A stretch of 64,000 bases of DNA from Bostrychus sinensis (GCA_020698575.1 CM036239.1:14713263-14777262), one strand, 5' to 3'; shown: positions 25,101-36,825, numbered from the stretch's first letter. Numbers and translations are program-made. The notes: generated from the letters alone by a model not told the origin.

Positions 25101-28100
25101 CAGACAAAAATGGGTTACATATATTATTATTGATATATTAAAATAAAAACAGCACAAGCTAATGTACATTTAAATACATCACTGAAATCACTGAAAACTA
25201 AAGATTAACAAAAAATCCAGCCACAAGGGGCTACAAACCAGTGCACCAGTGTGTGTGTTTGTCTGCGTGTGTGTGTGTATGTGTCAGTGTGCGTGCGTGT
25301 GTGCATGTGTGTGTACGTGCGTGTGTTTGTGTGTGGTATACCTGTTACTGTAGCTGTTCGTGTGCAGTTATACAGAATGGCCAGTTCACCAAACACCTTT
25401 TCTGGACCTATTCTGCACAATTTCTTCCCTTGTTTTGTTACCTCCACCATTCCCTCTGAAAGCACAAACACAGAGTTAACATGGGTCTATCAGTCACTGA
25501 GGCTTCACTCTCAACATGCTCACTTCCAGTGGCTTTCTTTTTACATAACACTACAGATCTACCACACACTGGCTCAAACATTCACTATATTTTTTAGACA
25601 AATACCTATTAATGCCAGTTATTAATTGGGTTGTACCTTGTTAAAATTAGGGGTGCACAGGGGCAGAGTGGTTAGCGCTCCTGCCTCACAGCAAAAAAGG
25701 TTGTGGGTTAAATTCTCTACTCTTCTCATACTCCAGCTTTCTCCCACCATCCAAAGACTTGTGTGTTAGGTGAATTGGTGACTCTCAGTTGCCCACAGTG
25801 AATGAATATGAGAGTGAAAGATTGTTTGGCTGTGTCAGCTTTGAAACTAACTGGCTATTTTACACTGAGTACCACATATTTGCTGGGATAGGCACCAGCC
25901 ATCAACGACCCTAACAGAAATAAGTAATAGTAGATAAATCAATGTTAAACTTTGCCATGAGCAAAAATCTACAGAGTAAATACTAAACAAAAACTGAATT
26001 TCTAAGGTATATTAGAAATTTAAAAAATGTCTATCATTTGAGGCATTGTATACCATGTCAGCTCCACACCAATAGCCTGTGCTGTGTGAAGACTAAATGT
26101 CCTTGGCACACATAGAGCAAGCAGAATGTGTCAGGAGCATATGACTGCTCTAAAGCTACACACACGTCCTCTGCATGAATACTGCATCTGCAGCAGCAGT
26201 AGATTTAGTGCCATTTAACCACAATCTGTGAGCCCATGATATTACACCAACTGGCATAATGTGTCCTGCTGGAGCTGCTTCTCAATTTCACCGTACATCT
26301 CTTACACAACAATGATCATGTTAAGGTTGGTTTTGTCATCCACTCTTACTTTTGTCAGAAATGTAAAGAAAATGTATTTATTTGGGCGTAATACCATGTG
26401 GTGTGAATTTGCTTTATTATTGTCTATAAAAAATTGACATTTACTTTAATTGTTTCTGTGGCTTTACTGTTCTGTCTTGTAATAAACCCTCTTCACTGGC
26501 AGTTTGCAGTAAGCTGTAATAGTGTTCAGCAAAAGCAGCCAAAGTTTTGCTGAGGCTTCAGGAATCCAAATTATTAGCTCATCAGCTGATTATCAGCTGA
26601 TTAGCTCATTAGAAGGAAGTACAAATATGTGAATTTGGAGATGGCCTTTTCCTCAGAGGACTAAAGAGCTGACACATTGTAGGGCTACAGAGTTGTGTCT
26701 AACGTGTTTGTATTGTTTGGAATTCATTCTGGACAGCAAAGGAGGAATTTCATTGTACATGGAAACATGTTTCCTTTCTGTGCACATTCATCATGTATCT
26801 CTTTACTTGACTACAGACAATGAGTAGTTCTTCCACCTCAAAATGCAATAGACCTACCCTCCAAAACATAAACTGTGGAGCCATCATCTCCCTCCTGGAT
26901 GACGCAGCAGCCCTTGGCCACACTTGTGGGATACATGCAGTCCATGATAGTGACAATCTGAACACAAAAGCCTTAGGAAGGTTTACTATAACAGGAACAA
27001 CAGAGGATTTTTCACCTACAGTACAACTAGCACTATTTGTTTTCACCTGTCCATGTTCCAGGTGTTTCATGAAGTCATTGTCCATAAGAGCCCTCTGGAT
27101 CAGCTCCCTGGACCTACACACACAGAGTTACAGGATTATGTGGGGCAACCTGGAGGGTTGGCAGTTTGAACCTCCCTCGAATAATGTCTTGCCCAAGGAC
27201 AAGAGACTTCACCCTACTATTCACTGTAGGTGGCTGGTTATGACAGGGAGGGCATTCAGTGTAAAAAAAATCCCAAATCAATGTGCGACCTTAAAAAGGA
27301 TGATATACATATATATAACTTATATATAACACTTGTGTGTGTTTTCAGTACTCACTCCTTTGTCTTGCAGTAGCTGGTTAGAGTAACATCTGAGAGCTGG
27401 GAGGGGTCCAGTGCAGTGGGCTCTGCAGATATGGCCTGTCTTTTTGTGCGCTGAGGCTCATCAGCAACCACTGGAGGTGGCAGTGGTGCTCCTGTAAATG
27501 AAGCATAGAAGGGTGATTATTTGATTTTGAGCACATTTGGATTTTTATTTTTTCAAAAATAAAATCTCACAAAACCTTGACATACCTACCTAAGTTCCAT
27601 TGTCATGTTTCTATGAGCCATAATCTAAACATGGTCGTACACGTCAATTTAACATTTTTAAAATATTTAACACTTTCTCTATCCTAGGACATCGTCATTA
27701 CCGCCACATCAACAAACAACAACAAAAAATGTTGTAACATTTAATAAAAGTCCAAAGTTATTAATTTCTAGCTATTATCTGAACCTTACATCTGAGGTCT
27801 TGGTGGTTAAAAATATTTTTAAGTTACTTTAAACCAGGTTTTAAATCTTTAGAAGTGGGCCATTTTATATGTGGTGAAATTATAGCCAATAGATTTGGAA
27901 GTGGCTCTGTGTTTGTTGATTTACCAGAGTTGCCTGTGTACGGCGACAATTTGCGATGCCTGTCGAGCTCTATCTGGAGCTGTCTGATCAGATCATCCTT
28001 CGTATCCAACTCCAGCTCCAGTTCATCAATCAGCGCGTCTCGCTGCCGCAGCTCCTCGATCTTCAGCTGCAAAGCCAACTGCAGATCCCTCAGCGTTCCT

Positions 28101-28120
28101 GCGCACTTGGACCCAGCCAT
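16156..28120 (-). CDS. prkg1: cGMP-dependent protein kinase type I paralogue (beta-type N terminus)
   Basis: This cytosolic Ser/Thr kinase is activated by cGMP downstream of nitric oxide and natriuretic peptides. Twenty coding exons read leftward: 27925-28120, 27356-27491, 27047-27113, 26858-26957, 25342-25455, 23628-23733, 23494-23557, 23338-23415, 23093-23187, 21806-21871, 21623-21697, 21441-21537, 21224-21363, 18454-18543, 18242-18383, 18007-18170, 16606-16728, 16470-16532, 16331-16397 and 16156-16254. The sum is 694 codons with stop, close to mammalian PRKG1 beta. Seen in order are a leucine-zipper dimerisation helix (about 9-55), the autoinhibitory RTKRQAISAE (80-89), two cGMP-binding folds (FGELA with Arg199-Thr200; FGEQA with Arg323-Thr324), Lys412, YRD Asp506, DFG 524-526, activation-loop Thr539 and a C-terminal FxxxFPED..DEESGW tail. 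Ser394 replaces the third glycine of the nucleotide loop. I start at the ATG at 28120. Several teleost paralogues exist; which one this is remains undecided. Confidence 0.94.
17488..17882. mobile_element. Truncated Tc1-like element in a kinase intron
   Basis: This sequence matches the 3' part of a very common fish Tc1 transposon. It contains the antisense/sense transposase tail text ('ggatgagtgagtttggtgtg', 'ttttgggatgaaatagagcg') and ends with the terminal 'gctaatactttcgtaaatatag'. The left terminus is missing and stops are present. It lies in the intron between coding exons 16 and 17. Confidence 0.7.
19668..20082. repeat. Dispersed repeat, copy 1 (related to 48.1-49.05 kb)
   Basis: Several blocks here recur in order at 48125-49047, for example 'ccagttgtacaaagacttg', 'gtggttgttacgtc' and 'agaatcaacaggtgacaa'. 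The family is unknown to me. It lies in the large intron between kinase exons 13 and 14. Confidence 0.7.
20378..20602. mobile_element. hAT MITE with perfect 8-bp target duplication
   Basis: The termini CAGGGCTATTCA and TGAATAGTCCTG form an imperfect inverted repeat. The flanks are exactly gcctatat on both sides (20370-20377 and 20603-20610), the 8-bp duplication expected of hAT transposition. The 225-bp interior contains 'gggcc' motifs on both arms and no reading frame. A partial relative lies at about 53338-53400. Confidence 0.9.
22242..23005. mobile_element. Decayed Tc1-like element with terminal inverted repeats
   Basis: About 43-bp inverted ends share 'CCCTCTGAGGTTGCAT' followed outward by a GGGCA/TTTGGGCA motif and terminate in TA at both ends, as expected for Tc1/mariner. 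Antisense transposase helix-turn-helix text is still recognisable at about 22550-22670. The 22270-22550 segment looks foreign to the element. It lies in the intron between kinase exons 9 and 10. Confidence 0.7.
25241..25340. repeat. (GT)n-rich microsatellite next to a splice donor
   Basis: An interrupted GT/GC repeat of about 100 bp ends only a few bases from the donor of kinase coding exon 5 (exon edge at 25342). On the coding strand it is a CA-rich tract directly downstream of the 5' splice site. CA-rich intronic tracts can influence splicing through hnRNP L; that is known for other genes and is inference here. Confidence 0.85.
25650..25915 (+). mobile_element. tRNA-like SINE or related dispersed teleost repeat
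   Basis: It begins with 'gggcagagtggttagcgctc', a typical head of fish SINE-like repeats. It continues with a degenerate box-B-like 'ggttgtgggttaaattc' and the widespread body motif 'gaattggtgactctcagttgccc'. A second copy lies at 42990-43300. It is intronic in the cGMP kinase gene. Confidence 0.65.
27150..27300. mobile_element. SINE fragment
   Basis: It contains 'gcagtttgaacctccctcg', 'cttgcccaaggacaagagac' and 'ttcaccctac', which resemble the body of common fish tRNA-derived SINEs. It is short and truncated, lying just beside kinase exon 3. Confidence 0.45.
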
Positions 28121-29428
28121 GGACACACACTGGTGAGCTAACTCGGCAGAAATGCGAACAACACAGGAATAGCGGTTAAAAGCAAAAGCAAAAAAAAAAA
28201 AAAAAAAAAAAGTCGGGCTGATAGGCTACGTTTACAGTATTTTGAGTTGAAAAAGTAGTGTAGCGTTGGATGGAATCAAAAACCCTCTCCGTACAACAAT
28301 TCAATGATAAAAGTACATCCAAAAGTCTGCGTTGTTGTTTATAAGGAATTGACTCACCTATTCCTTATGCCAAATTTTAAGTAAGCACAACAAAACAGCT
28401 TGAGACCTGAAACTAGACAAACCATCCGCGAGCCAGAAGCCGTCATTTAGTCAGGCTCCACTTCTGAGAAAAGAAACGATGGCACAAAGCTGACGCGCAC
28501 AGCTGAGTTTGACAGACCGTACATATTCCTGTTTGGCAAAATAACACAGTGGACTTCAACTCCATTTTACTCCAACAAATTAGACCCTAATTTTGGTATA
28601 TACAATTTATTAATTAAAATTGCCCTCTAGACGTCGGCTATAATGTAAGTTTTTTTCCTAATTTATTTGAGTTCACACAAGACACAATATAGTTTCAGAT
28701 ATTATTCTACTATAGTATGTCTTTGGGGTATTATTATTTTGACATAAAATTATATATCAAGGCTCTTTTTATTTCAATATTATGGAAATTGACGCTTTAC
28801 GCACAGCAATGACTTCATTCCGCCTAGAGATGGCAGCACCGCGTTCAGACTGGCGCTGCTCTGTTAAAAACAAAACGACATCCGCTTACGTTTATTTACT
28901 TACAGTGTTTCCAGATTGGGATGGTTTCCGCTCCATTGGGCTTCTTTTGAAAACTTAGGGCTGGAAAAAATATCAATGGGCTGGTCTATAAAATTTGGGC
29001 TGCTTTTATCAACGTCTGGCAGGTTTTTAGACAATTTTCTGGAGAAAATACCAAACAAAAAAAAAAAAAAAGAAAAAAGATAGTTATCCTTTTATGACAA
29101 ACAAAGTAAAAATACACATTTCAATAAACTGCTGGGTCCCTCCACTCATATCATTAGTTCATTTGATTTTTAAATGAGTGAATGAGTTCATGTTTGGTTG
29201 CTCATATTTCGCATTGGTATTTCATAAGTTTTGTGCGGGAAACCTGTTTGTGTTATCTATTTTTAGTGCTGCTTTTAGATTTTGTGTTCTTTCTTGCGTT
29301 TAACAGTTTAAACATTTAGAGTGGTTGTGATTTGGGCTGTTTTTTATTGTGAAAGGCGGGTTTTAAGTTCGTTTGGGCTGAAAACTGTCAGTGAGATCTG
29401 GCAACCATATTTACTTACCCAAACTCCA
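28121..29428. promoter_or_regulatory. Divergent intergenic region between the cGMP kinase and lage3
   Basis: The 1.3 kb between two divergent start codons must hold both 5' UTRs and promoters. A poly(A) run lies at about 28189-28211. I see no convincing TATA boxes. A T-rich, 'gggctg'-containing stretch at 28920-29400 looks like old repeat material. No other gene is visible. Confidence 0.4.
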
Positions 29429-30034
29429 ATGGCGACAACCACGCAACACGAGTCCTCCTTTAATCACGCCACAGGGAAACTGGAATTGTATCTTTAACAT
29501 TTTGTTTTATAAGTTGTAATGTCTTTCACGTACGGTTTGATAAGTTTGTATTACGCGATTTGCTTCCGTAAAGCATAGCAAAACTTATGCTCTAGAGATG
29601 TGATACTTTATTGACTCCGAAGGATTTGAGTAGGCGTATGTCTAACTAATATTGACTCAACTTATTCCCTGAAATCAGTGATCTTTCTTGACCACAGCAG
29701 TTCTCTTGATGTTCCTTTCCCCTCGGCTCGGGAAGCTGTCATCGCCCTGCAGTCTCTGTCTCCAGATAAAGAGCCACGGAAAGGAGGCATCACCAAAGAG
29801 CTCACAGTCACTGGCAGTACTTTATCTGTGTAAGGAACTCCACCTGCTCATTAAAATGGGAAAAATGTATTCATCGTTTGCCTGAGTTGTCTTTATAATG
29901 TCCTTCTCCCCTGTTTCAGGAGGTGGAGCGCAGATGAAGCCCGTATACTCCGTGTGTCCGTGAATTCATTTATGGATCATTTATCACTTGTATTAGAAAC
30001 TATGGAGATGTTTGGTCCTCCTGTTTCGCACTGA
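29429..30034 (+). CDS. lage3: LAGE3/Pcc1-like KEOPS complex subunit
   Basis: This is a small subunit of the EKC/KEOPS complex, which makes N6-threonylcarbamoyladenosine at position 37 of ANN-decoding tRNAs; Pcc1-type proteins dimerise and bind the OSGEP/Kae1 catalytic subunit. Three exons, 29429-29487, 29698-29829 and 29920-30034, join in frame to 102 codons with stop. The conserved core is visible: DVPFPSAREA near residues 24-33, TVTGSTLSVRW near 56-66, then RVSVNSFMDHLSLVLETM and the C-terminal FGPPVS motif shared with human LAGE3. The start was chosen as the ATG that opens the only exon with a fitting donor. The protein is shorter than human LAGE3 because it lacks the long N-terminal extension. 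It is divergent from the cGMP kinase and convergent with wdr45. Confidence 0.92.
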
Positions 30035-31340
30035 CAAGGAATATTAGTTTATTTGGTATTCATAACCTACCTTTGTATTGCCTTTTAATTTATACATTTG
30101 GCCATGTTACCGTTTATGTAAATACATTTACCATTTTATTTTGTAGATGCTCTGGTGTATATACATACATTTTGTTTTTTGTGTATTTGGCTTTATAATT
30201 ATTTGGCTATATAATTTGCTTGTGGCAAAAGGAAAATGTCGGCAAACTGTTTGTACATTCACCCACCAGCAGAGGCTGCTCGTTTAGTAAAAACCAGTGT
30301 ACATCTAAAAGTATAATAGCAAAATTACACCGTTCATCCTTTGTTGCTTGTGGGTGAGACAGAGATTGTTATTATTTAGATGGGCAACAAGCACAGTAAA
30401 AAAAATACTAAAACTCAGACTAAAGTTTTTTGTATTGTTGCACAATTTCTTTAGCTTTCCATTTGTGTTTCTACATTTTATTCCTGATTTGGTAAACCTC
30501 TCATTTATCATAGCATTATAGCTATTCATTCTAGCATCGCTCCACACAAAAATATCCAGAAAAAGGAATCTTTACAGTGTTTGTACATGATTTGCTCAAA
30601 GACAAAATGCACATATTTTTCCACAGCCAGCATGTAGACTTTCAGAAATGAAATACATTATTGCATGCCCAAAGGTGAATATTTTGTTGATGTATGGGTA
30701 ATAATGTGGTGTCGCTGTGCTGGGCGTTCAAACTTCACTACATATTACTCATGCTTTGGCTTTTCATGGGTTTGTGGATTATAGATAAGCTGAAGGGAGA
30801 CTTGGCCTCGTTTCAGTGGACAGTCAAAACATTTGGCAAGCATCTAAGTCTTAACTTCAACTTTTGTCATTTCCTGGTAAAAGTAGGTAATCTGTGGATT
30901 TGCCTTGGGAGCAAATAAGTTTCTAACTTGGCCTGAGAATGTAACTTTATATCCAACTTTAGACTGGGATTGTGATTGAATGGATTGAATTTTTATTTTA
31001 ATAATAATTGCATCTGTTAAGACTCTCATTCTGATGTGATGTACAAGCTTAAGTAACTGGATTTAGTTCCCTGTGTTTGAAAGCCATTTCTAGTGAAGAT
31101 TACACTTTGCCTTGATGTTGTGCACTCAAGGTCATCATTTGTGGTGCATTTCTGCTGACTACCGACAAATACTGACAATATAAGCAACAGATGGCTGATA
31201 ACATTTGATTTATTGTACATACACAGCTGCATGAAGTACACTGAATACAGATACAAGTAATAAAATCATACATAGACAATGAATAAACAGTAATCAACAT
31301 TAACACATGATTCATTTCTCACTCTGTCCTTCAGTAATCT
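30035..31340. other. Convergent intergenic region lage3-wdr45
   Basis: The 3' ends of two convergent genes share this 1.3 kb. Several AT-rich stretches could carry poly(A) signals. I recognise no coding exon or mobile element. Confidence 0.4.
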
Positions 31341-33410
31341 TTAGAAGTCATCATCATCACATATATCCAGGTAAACATCAAAGGCTTCTCGGTTACAGTT
31401 TCCATCGGGGGTGAAGACGTATTTGTGAAAGGTGCCATCTACGCATATAGCTGAAGGAGATGAGACAAATTTAATTTACTTTAATAGTCGTTTAATGATT
31501 ACATTTTTAGAAGCATTCTCACCTATGACTGAGTTCACATTCTTGGATGTGTTTTTCCCAAAAGCACAAATACAGGCACACTCAGCTGGCACAGTAAAGC
31601 TGGCCAGTGACCACTGACTGTCTACATACTGACCAATGACAGGACCAACCTTACCAACCCGTGCCAACCTACAAGAGCAACCAAAGGGTGAATTAGGAAA
31701 AAAGATGAGAAAAGCATTGGATTAAAACTGAGTTTAACTTACGCGGAACGTCTGTTCAGTTTAGTGTCTTTAAGAGCAAAGATGTGCACTGTTCCTTTGT
31801 CACTAGAGGCACACAGAAACGAGGAGTCGTGGCTGAAGTTGATGCTAGAAAAATCAACAAGGCCCAAACTTAAATCACAACACCGAAACAATTTATAGAA
31901 ATATGCTGACACATTTATAAACAGTGTTTACCAATAAAGAGTGGCCGGGTCAGTGCCTCTGCGCAATTCCACAAGTTTGTCTCTAGTTGTTGTGTCAAAC
32001 AGACGGATCAGGGTTCCTTTGCGAGATGCTGATGCTGCCACACTTCCTGGTTGATTTAGTGCTACACAGGCAATCTCACTCTGGTGAGCATTTATTGTGA
32101 AAGGAGCAGATGATGTACCAGGCTTTGTGTTGGACAGATCCTGAAAAAGAAAAGATTTTTATTTATTTTTTTGCTAAAGAGTTGCTACAGTTGATTTTCT
32201 GATAAAACTCTCACAATGACAAACTTACAACTAACTGTAGACTCCCACATTTATGACCAGGGAAAACCAATAACTGTTTCTCTGGACTAGGACACAAATC
32301 ACACAAACCTGAAAGACATTTCATAAATATTATTTTAACATAGCTGAATGATTGAATATGGTGTTTGGAGTACTTCCTGACCTTTAGGGTTATCTCTGGT
32401 GTCAAACTCAAATAGTTTGACAGGGTTGTCTGGAAAACTGTACACATAGATCCTGTTTTTCAGAACAATAATAATCCTGAAAAAAAGCATGAAAATTGAG
32501 TTGAAAATTAATGTTACATGAGTGCCAAAGCATGTTGATATTGTTTATTGGCAACTTACTTGTCATGTCTCATTTGAACAGCTAAGACAGGTTTAGTGAA
32601 GGTAAACTCCAGCACAAGCTTGTCTTTAGGATCTCGTGATTCTCTGGCATCATCCCAGATTAGAACTGAAAATAACATGTAATCCATATAGCAACCTTAT
32701 TAAATACCCTTAAATATTAAATGTTTGCAGCATTATAGATACAAAAATATGAAATAAAAGTTATTTACCAGATATTTCAGAGAATTTAGGATTGACTCCT
32801 CCTCCAACTACAGCCAGCAAGTTTGAGCGATGCAGCATGGAACATAGGGCAACACTGCCCACCTGTTCATGGTCTGAAGAGACAGGAACTTACATTATTC
32901 TTACTCACATTTATTTGGCTGTCTTTAAAGATATACTTACATTGTAGTGGGGGAAAGTAACTAGAAACTTTTACTCAGGTAATTTTCTTAGGCTTAAGTA
33001 CTTGCAAGTACTTTCTGAATACATTTGAGTACATAAATTTACTTTTACTTGAGAAAATTTTGGATGAAAATGTTTTACTTTTACTTGGGTTCTGGGTTCA
33101 AAACAAGCTCAAGAGGAAGAAAACTATTACTAGTACTTTTACTTGAGTACAGAGTTTTAGTACTATGTCCACCACTGTTAAATTGAGGGAGTGCACTTAC
33201 CCAGATGACCCTTTTCCATTAAGGGCTCCACATTATAAATTCTGACCCCCGTCTCCATAGCACAGCAGAAACAGCCTTATTATAAAAAAAAGAACATAAG
33301 CTATTACAGAGAGGTGTCTTTACCAATGCAGCCTTTACAGAGAATAAGCTTGGTGTCCTACTCTGGTCCTGGTTGAACTGCAGACTGTTTACTCCTCTCT
33401 GCTGAGACAT
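31341..33410 (-). CDS. wdr45: WD repeat protein 45 (WIPI4), autophagy beta-propeller
   Basis: WIPI4 is a seven-bladed beta-propeller of the PROPPIN family that binds phosphatidylinositol 3-phosphate and ATG2 during autophagosome formation. Ten coding exons read leftward: 33362-33410, 33201-33275, 32769-32873, 32560-32665, 32382-32476, 32229-32308, 31932-32140, 31743-31844, 31523-31668 and 31341-31450. They sum to 359 codons with stop, the length of vertebrate WIPI4. The phosphoinositide-binding LRRG motif is at residues 229-232, and the protein ends in the conserved acidic DICDDDDF. The assignment is secure because nearly every block matches human WDR45. An upstream acceptor at about 33458 and a donor near 33678 suggest a non-coding first exon. 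A MITE sits in the second coding intron. Confidence 0.95.
32943..33177. mobile_element. MITE in a wdr45 intron
   Basis: The ends 'TGTAGTGGGGGAAAGTA' and 'TACTATGTCCACCACTG' are inverted relatives of the widespread fish CAGTGGTGGA terminus. The interior is dominated by 'acttttactcaagta'-type motifs on both arms. A partial relative lies at the right edge of the window (about 63900-63995). It has no coding capacity. Confidence 0.65.
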
Positions 33411-33678
33411 GGCTGACAACTGTCCCCGCGACGTTACACGCAAACTCAGGCCTTAACTAGAACAAAGAAAAATGGCTGAACATCACTGGAAAACAAAAAT
33501 AATAATAAGAATAATATATATAGCGTTACATATATAAATGACGTCCGATGATAATGAAACAGGCATATGCTACTGTATTTAGGGAGCGTTAGCTTACACA
33601 CGTTAGCACTGCATAACGGCGCTATAACACGACTAAGGCTCTTATTTTACCTTGTCCAAAAACATGTTTAATCTTACC

Positions 33679-33830
33679 ATGCAAACCGAGACTTCATAAG
33701 ACAACAAGGTTTAAAAAAAACTACAAAAAAGACAGACGCAGCAAAACACACCGAGGCAGATGAAGCAAGACCAAAAGTTGTTTTTGTTTTCAGCCTGGGT
33801 GACGTCAGCGGCACATGCTTCCGGTTCAGG
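33679..33830 (-). promoter_or_regulatory. wdr45 core promoter with CRE and ETS motifs, non-coding exon
   Basis: A perfect palindromic CRE, TGACGTCA, lies at 33800-33807, and an ETS-type CTTCCGG at 33818-33824. Both are typical of TATA-less housekeeping promoters. Going toward the gene, a donor CATG|GTAAG near 33678 would end a short non-coding exon that splices to the acceptor near 33458. Confidence 0.5.
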
Positions 33831-34619
33831 TCCCGTTTCCTTTTAGAAAAGTTTTACATTTACATTTGCTGTCATTTTAGTTGTATACCTTAAATTACCA
33901 CTTTAATTTATTTGTTAAAATCATAAATACAATAAAAAATAATAATAAAAAAATAAAATAAAAAAGACCCGTATTAGGCTATGCTTTTGGACAGTTTTGG
34001 GACCTGTGCTGCACTTGTACCAAAGATACTTCTATAAAAAATGTACCTCTTGACTACCAGACGAATAATGATGCACAGAAGCCCCTACAAGTAATATCTA
34101 GGTCTATATCCAGTCTTACTAGTTTTGGATGAAAAAACAGACACAAAACACAAGCAGACAAGGGGTATATGAAAAGAAAAGCCAGCTATGATGCTTCAAT
34201 AAATGTACCTTTTAACACACCACACTGATTATTTAGACATGTTGATAAATAAGCATGGTCAGTTATAAAAGCCATATAACTTATATTGAGTTCAAAAGAG
34301 CAACTTTCCAGTGCAGTGCAAGTTAAACTTTACTTTTAATTTAGGAAGGTATTAGCTCCCTGTATTGCTACCCTAGTCATGTTTTATACTTCACTTAAAG
34401 CAGTGCTGATGTGTCAGTTTCTTCATTGTTAAAGGCGAGATTAAGGTTGCTGCCATTACTCAAAATCTGCTGTAAATGCATTTAAATGAGCAGCCTTTAG
34501 TGAGTTTGCAGTTTGCAATTAGTTTTGCCAGATACAGATACTGAAATGCAGCATGTGCAGTTGTTTTAATACTTTGGCTGGAAGCAATTAATATTAGCTA
34601 CTTGATATCCACAAAAAGC
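33831..34619. other. Upstream of wdr45, nothing recognised
   Basis: AT-rich unique-looking sequence with no coding exon and no clear repeat. Confidence 0.4.
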
Positions 34620-35087
34620 TACACTATATTTCCAAAAATATTAGCTCACCTGCCTCTATGCTTATATGAACTTAAGTGACATCCCATTCTTAATCTATAG
34701 GGTTTAATATGACGTCAGCCCACCCTTTCCACCCTCAGACATCTACGCGTCTGTTGTTCTCCTCCAACATCAGTGTCTGGCTCGCAGTCTTTGCTCTAAT
34801 TCATCCCAAGGGTGTTCTGTCGGGCTGAGGTAAGGGATTCTGTGCAGGTTCAGTCAAGTTCTTCCACATCAAATTCACTCATCCATGTCTTTATGGACCT
34901 TCTTTGTGCACTGGTGCAGTCATGTTGGAACTGGAAGTGGCCATCCCCAAAATCTCTTGGTCTGCTGAAACATTCAGAGTTCCTTTCACTGGAACCAATG
35001 GGCCAAGCCCAGCTCCTGAAACAACCCCACACCAGTCCCAATTCAGTTATTTGGGTGGGTGAGTGAATACCTTTGGAAATAGAGTGT
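34620..35087. mobile_element. Internally deleted Tc1-like element
   Basis: Both ends of a common fish Tc1 family are present: TACACTATATTTCCAAAA on the left and the inverted 'tttggaaatagagtgt' on the right. Between them, antisense transposase text survives in pieces ('ttcatcccaagggtgttctg', 'tccatgtctttatggacctt') with large deletions. The length is about 470 bp against about 1.3 kb or more for an intact element. Confidence 0.8.
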
Positions 35088-36825
35088 TTTGAAATAATAA
35101 TAATAATATTTGAAATATTTAGAGAGGAAATTGGGCTAGCAGATATAAACTAGATTCCACCACATAATTTTTAACAACCACATATGCATTAATGTAAGTA
35201 TGTAAAATAATAAGTATGTACCACAGTTAATGAATGTGAGTAGCATGGCTATGGTCCAGGGTGTGCACCACCTCTGGCCCATAGTTGCTGATGTAGGCTC
35301 CAGCTATGTGCAAAAAATATGAATCAATTAATGTTTTGAGAGTCCCTTTTGAACTTACAGCTATATTTGGCTCTACTATTTTAAAACACCCTGCAAAGTT
35401 ATAAGATTGCTTTCAATTTATTGTTAAAAAAGCTTGTTACAAGATTTTAGCTTTTACAGTGGTGCTGTTTCTCTCTGTGTATTACCAGTAGAGGGGGCCA
35501 CAATAAAAATATTTTACTTGATTTTCTGTACATAAAATTGATAGACTGTATCTATTCATATTACATTGGTATAGGATATTACTGAAGTAAAGAACATTGA
35601 ACACTCTACAATACAGCTGACAATCTATTGTACAGTTGATGGAAATGAAGATTCAGTTCTGCCGAGATAAAAAGGTTAATGTGTTGTCAGATGGAAAAAT
35701 ATGTTAACATATGTATGCTCAGTTGATCCAGTCTCTTTCCATGAACACATGTGACCTATAGACATGCGGGATTCTGGAATAAATAAAAAACATACAATTA
35801 CCAATTATGAGTATGTGTGGGAGTAACAGGCAAACAGGCCAAAAAGAACATATGCAAACAAAGGCAAACCTTCTCTGGAGATTCACTAATATTATTTCAT
35901 GGGTGAAGAAAAATAGACAAGAAACAGCGATTCAACATTGATTTGTTGCCAAAAGTCACTTCTACACAAATAAAAGAGTCACTAATGTTTCATTTATAAG
36001 TCTTTTAAGTGAAGGGAAAATACATTTTCTGTGCTCAGAGCATTGGAAAACTGTTAATAGCTACAATTTTAATACAGTATGGCCAGCTAATTAACTTTTG
36101 AAACGTTTCATTGACTTATTATAATACTGTTGTAATTTATGCTGAATCTGTACTGTGACCTTTCTGAGACATAGCTGTGCTTACTCATAGTCGACTAGAG
36201 TTTGCTTTTCTCTAAACTTCAATAACTTCAGTACCTAATGACTTATTTGTATGTAATTTAAAGTTGGTGGTACTGTACTGTATTAGTATGTGTTTTGTTT
36301 TGTTGTTGTTTTTCCATCATTTGTGCTAATGAAGTACAATAGCTGACCAAAAAAATATACTTGTGGGAGCCCCTATAGGCTGTTGACCTATGGGATGTTT
36401 GGTTAAGGTTTTAAGTAAAAATACACTTTGTTACAACATGAATGGAAGCTTAATTAAATGGACTCAGCACTACATACCGCAAGTAATAATTCATCTAGAC
36501 ATTCTATATGATGTGCTTTTTATGTATTGCCATGCATGATCTTGGTCTTGGCTTAGTTCATGTTAAGCAAAGGGACAGTTTTTCATATCTGTTGTTGAGC
36601 TTACTTCTGCCTATAAAGGTCAGGAAATTGTGTGTGATTGCTATGTGAGAACCTATATCTTTCTTGTGCACTTGACAGAAAGAACATTGGACAGATCATC
36701 AGCCAATAAAGCAGAGTATCAGAGTATTCTTTCAGAGTGGCAGTATACTGTCCAATTAGGGCCGCACACAGGATTTTAGAAATATAGCGGTCCATCATGT
36801 TCACGACCAGTTTAGTAATTGTTTA
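35088..36825. other. Intergenic, nothing recognised
   Basis: AT-rich sequence without a supported gene, RNA or repeat family. Confidence 0.4.

Noticed and set aside
28121..28126. GTG at 28126 as start of the cGMP kinase
   Set aside because: Eukaryotic initiation at GTG is rare, and the in-frame ATG at 28120 starts a typical beta-type N terminus.
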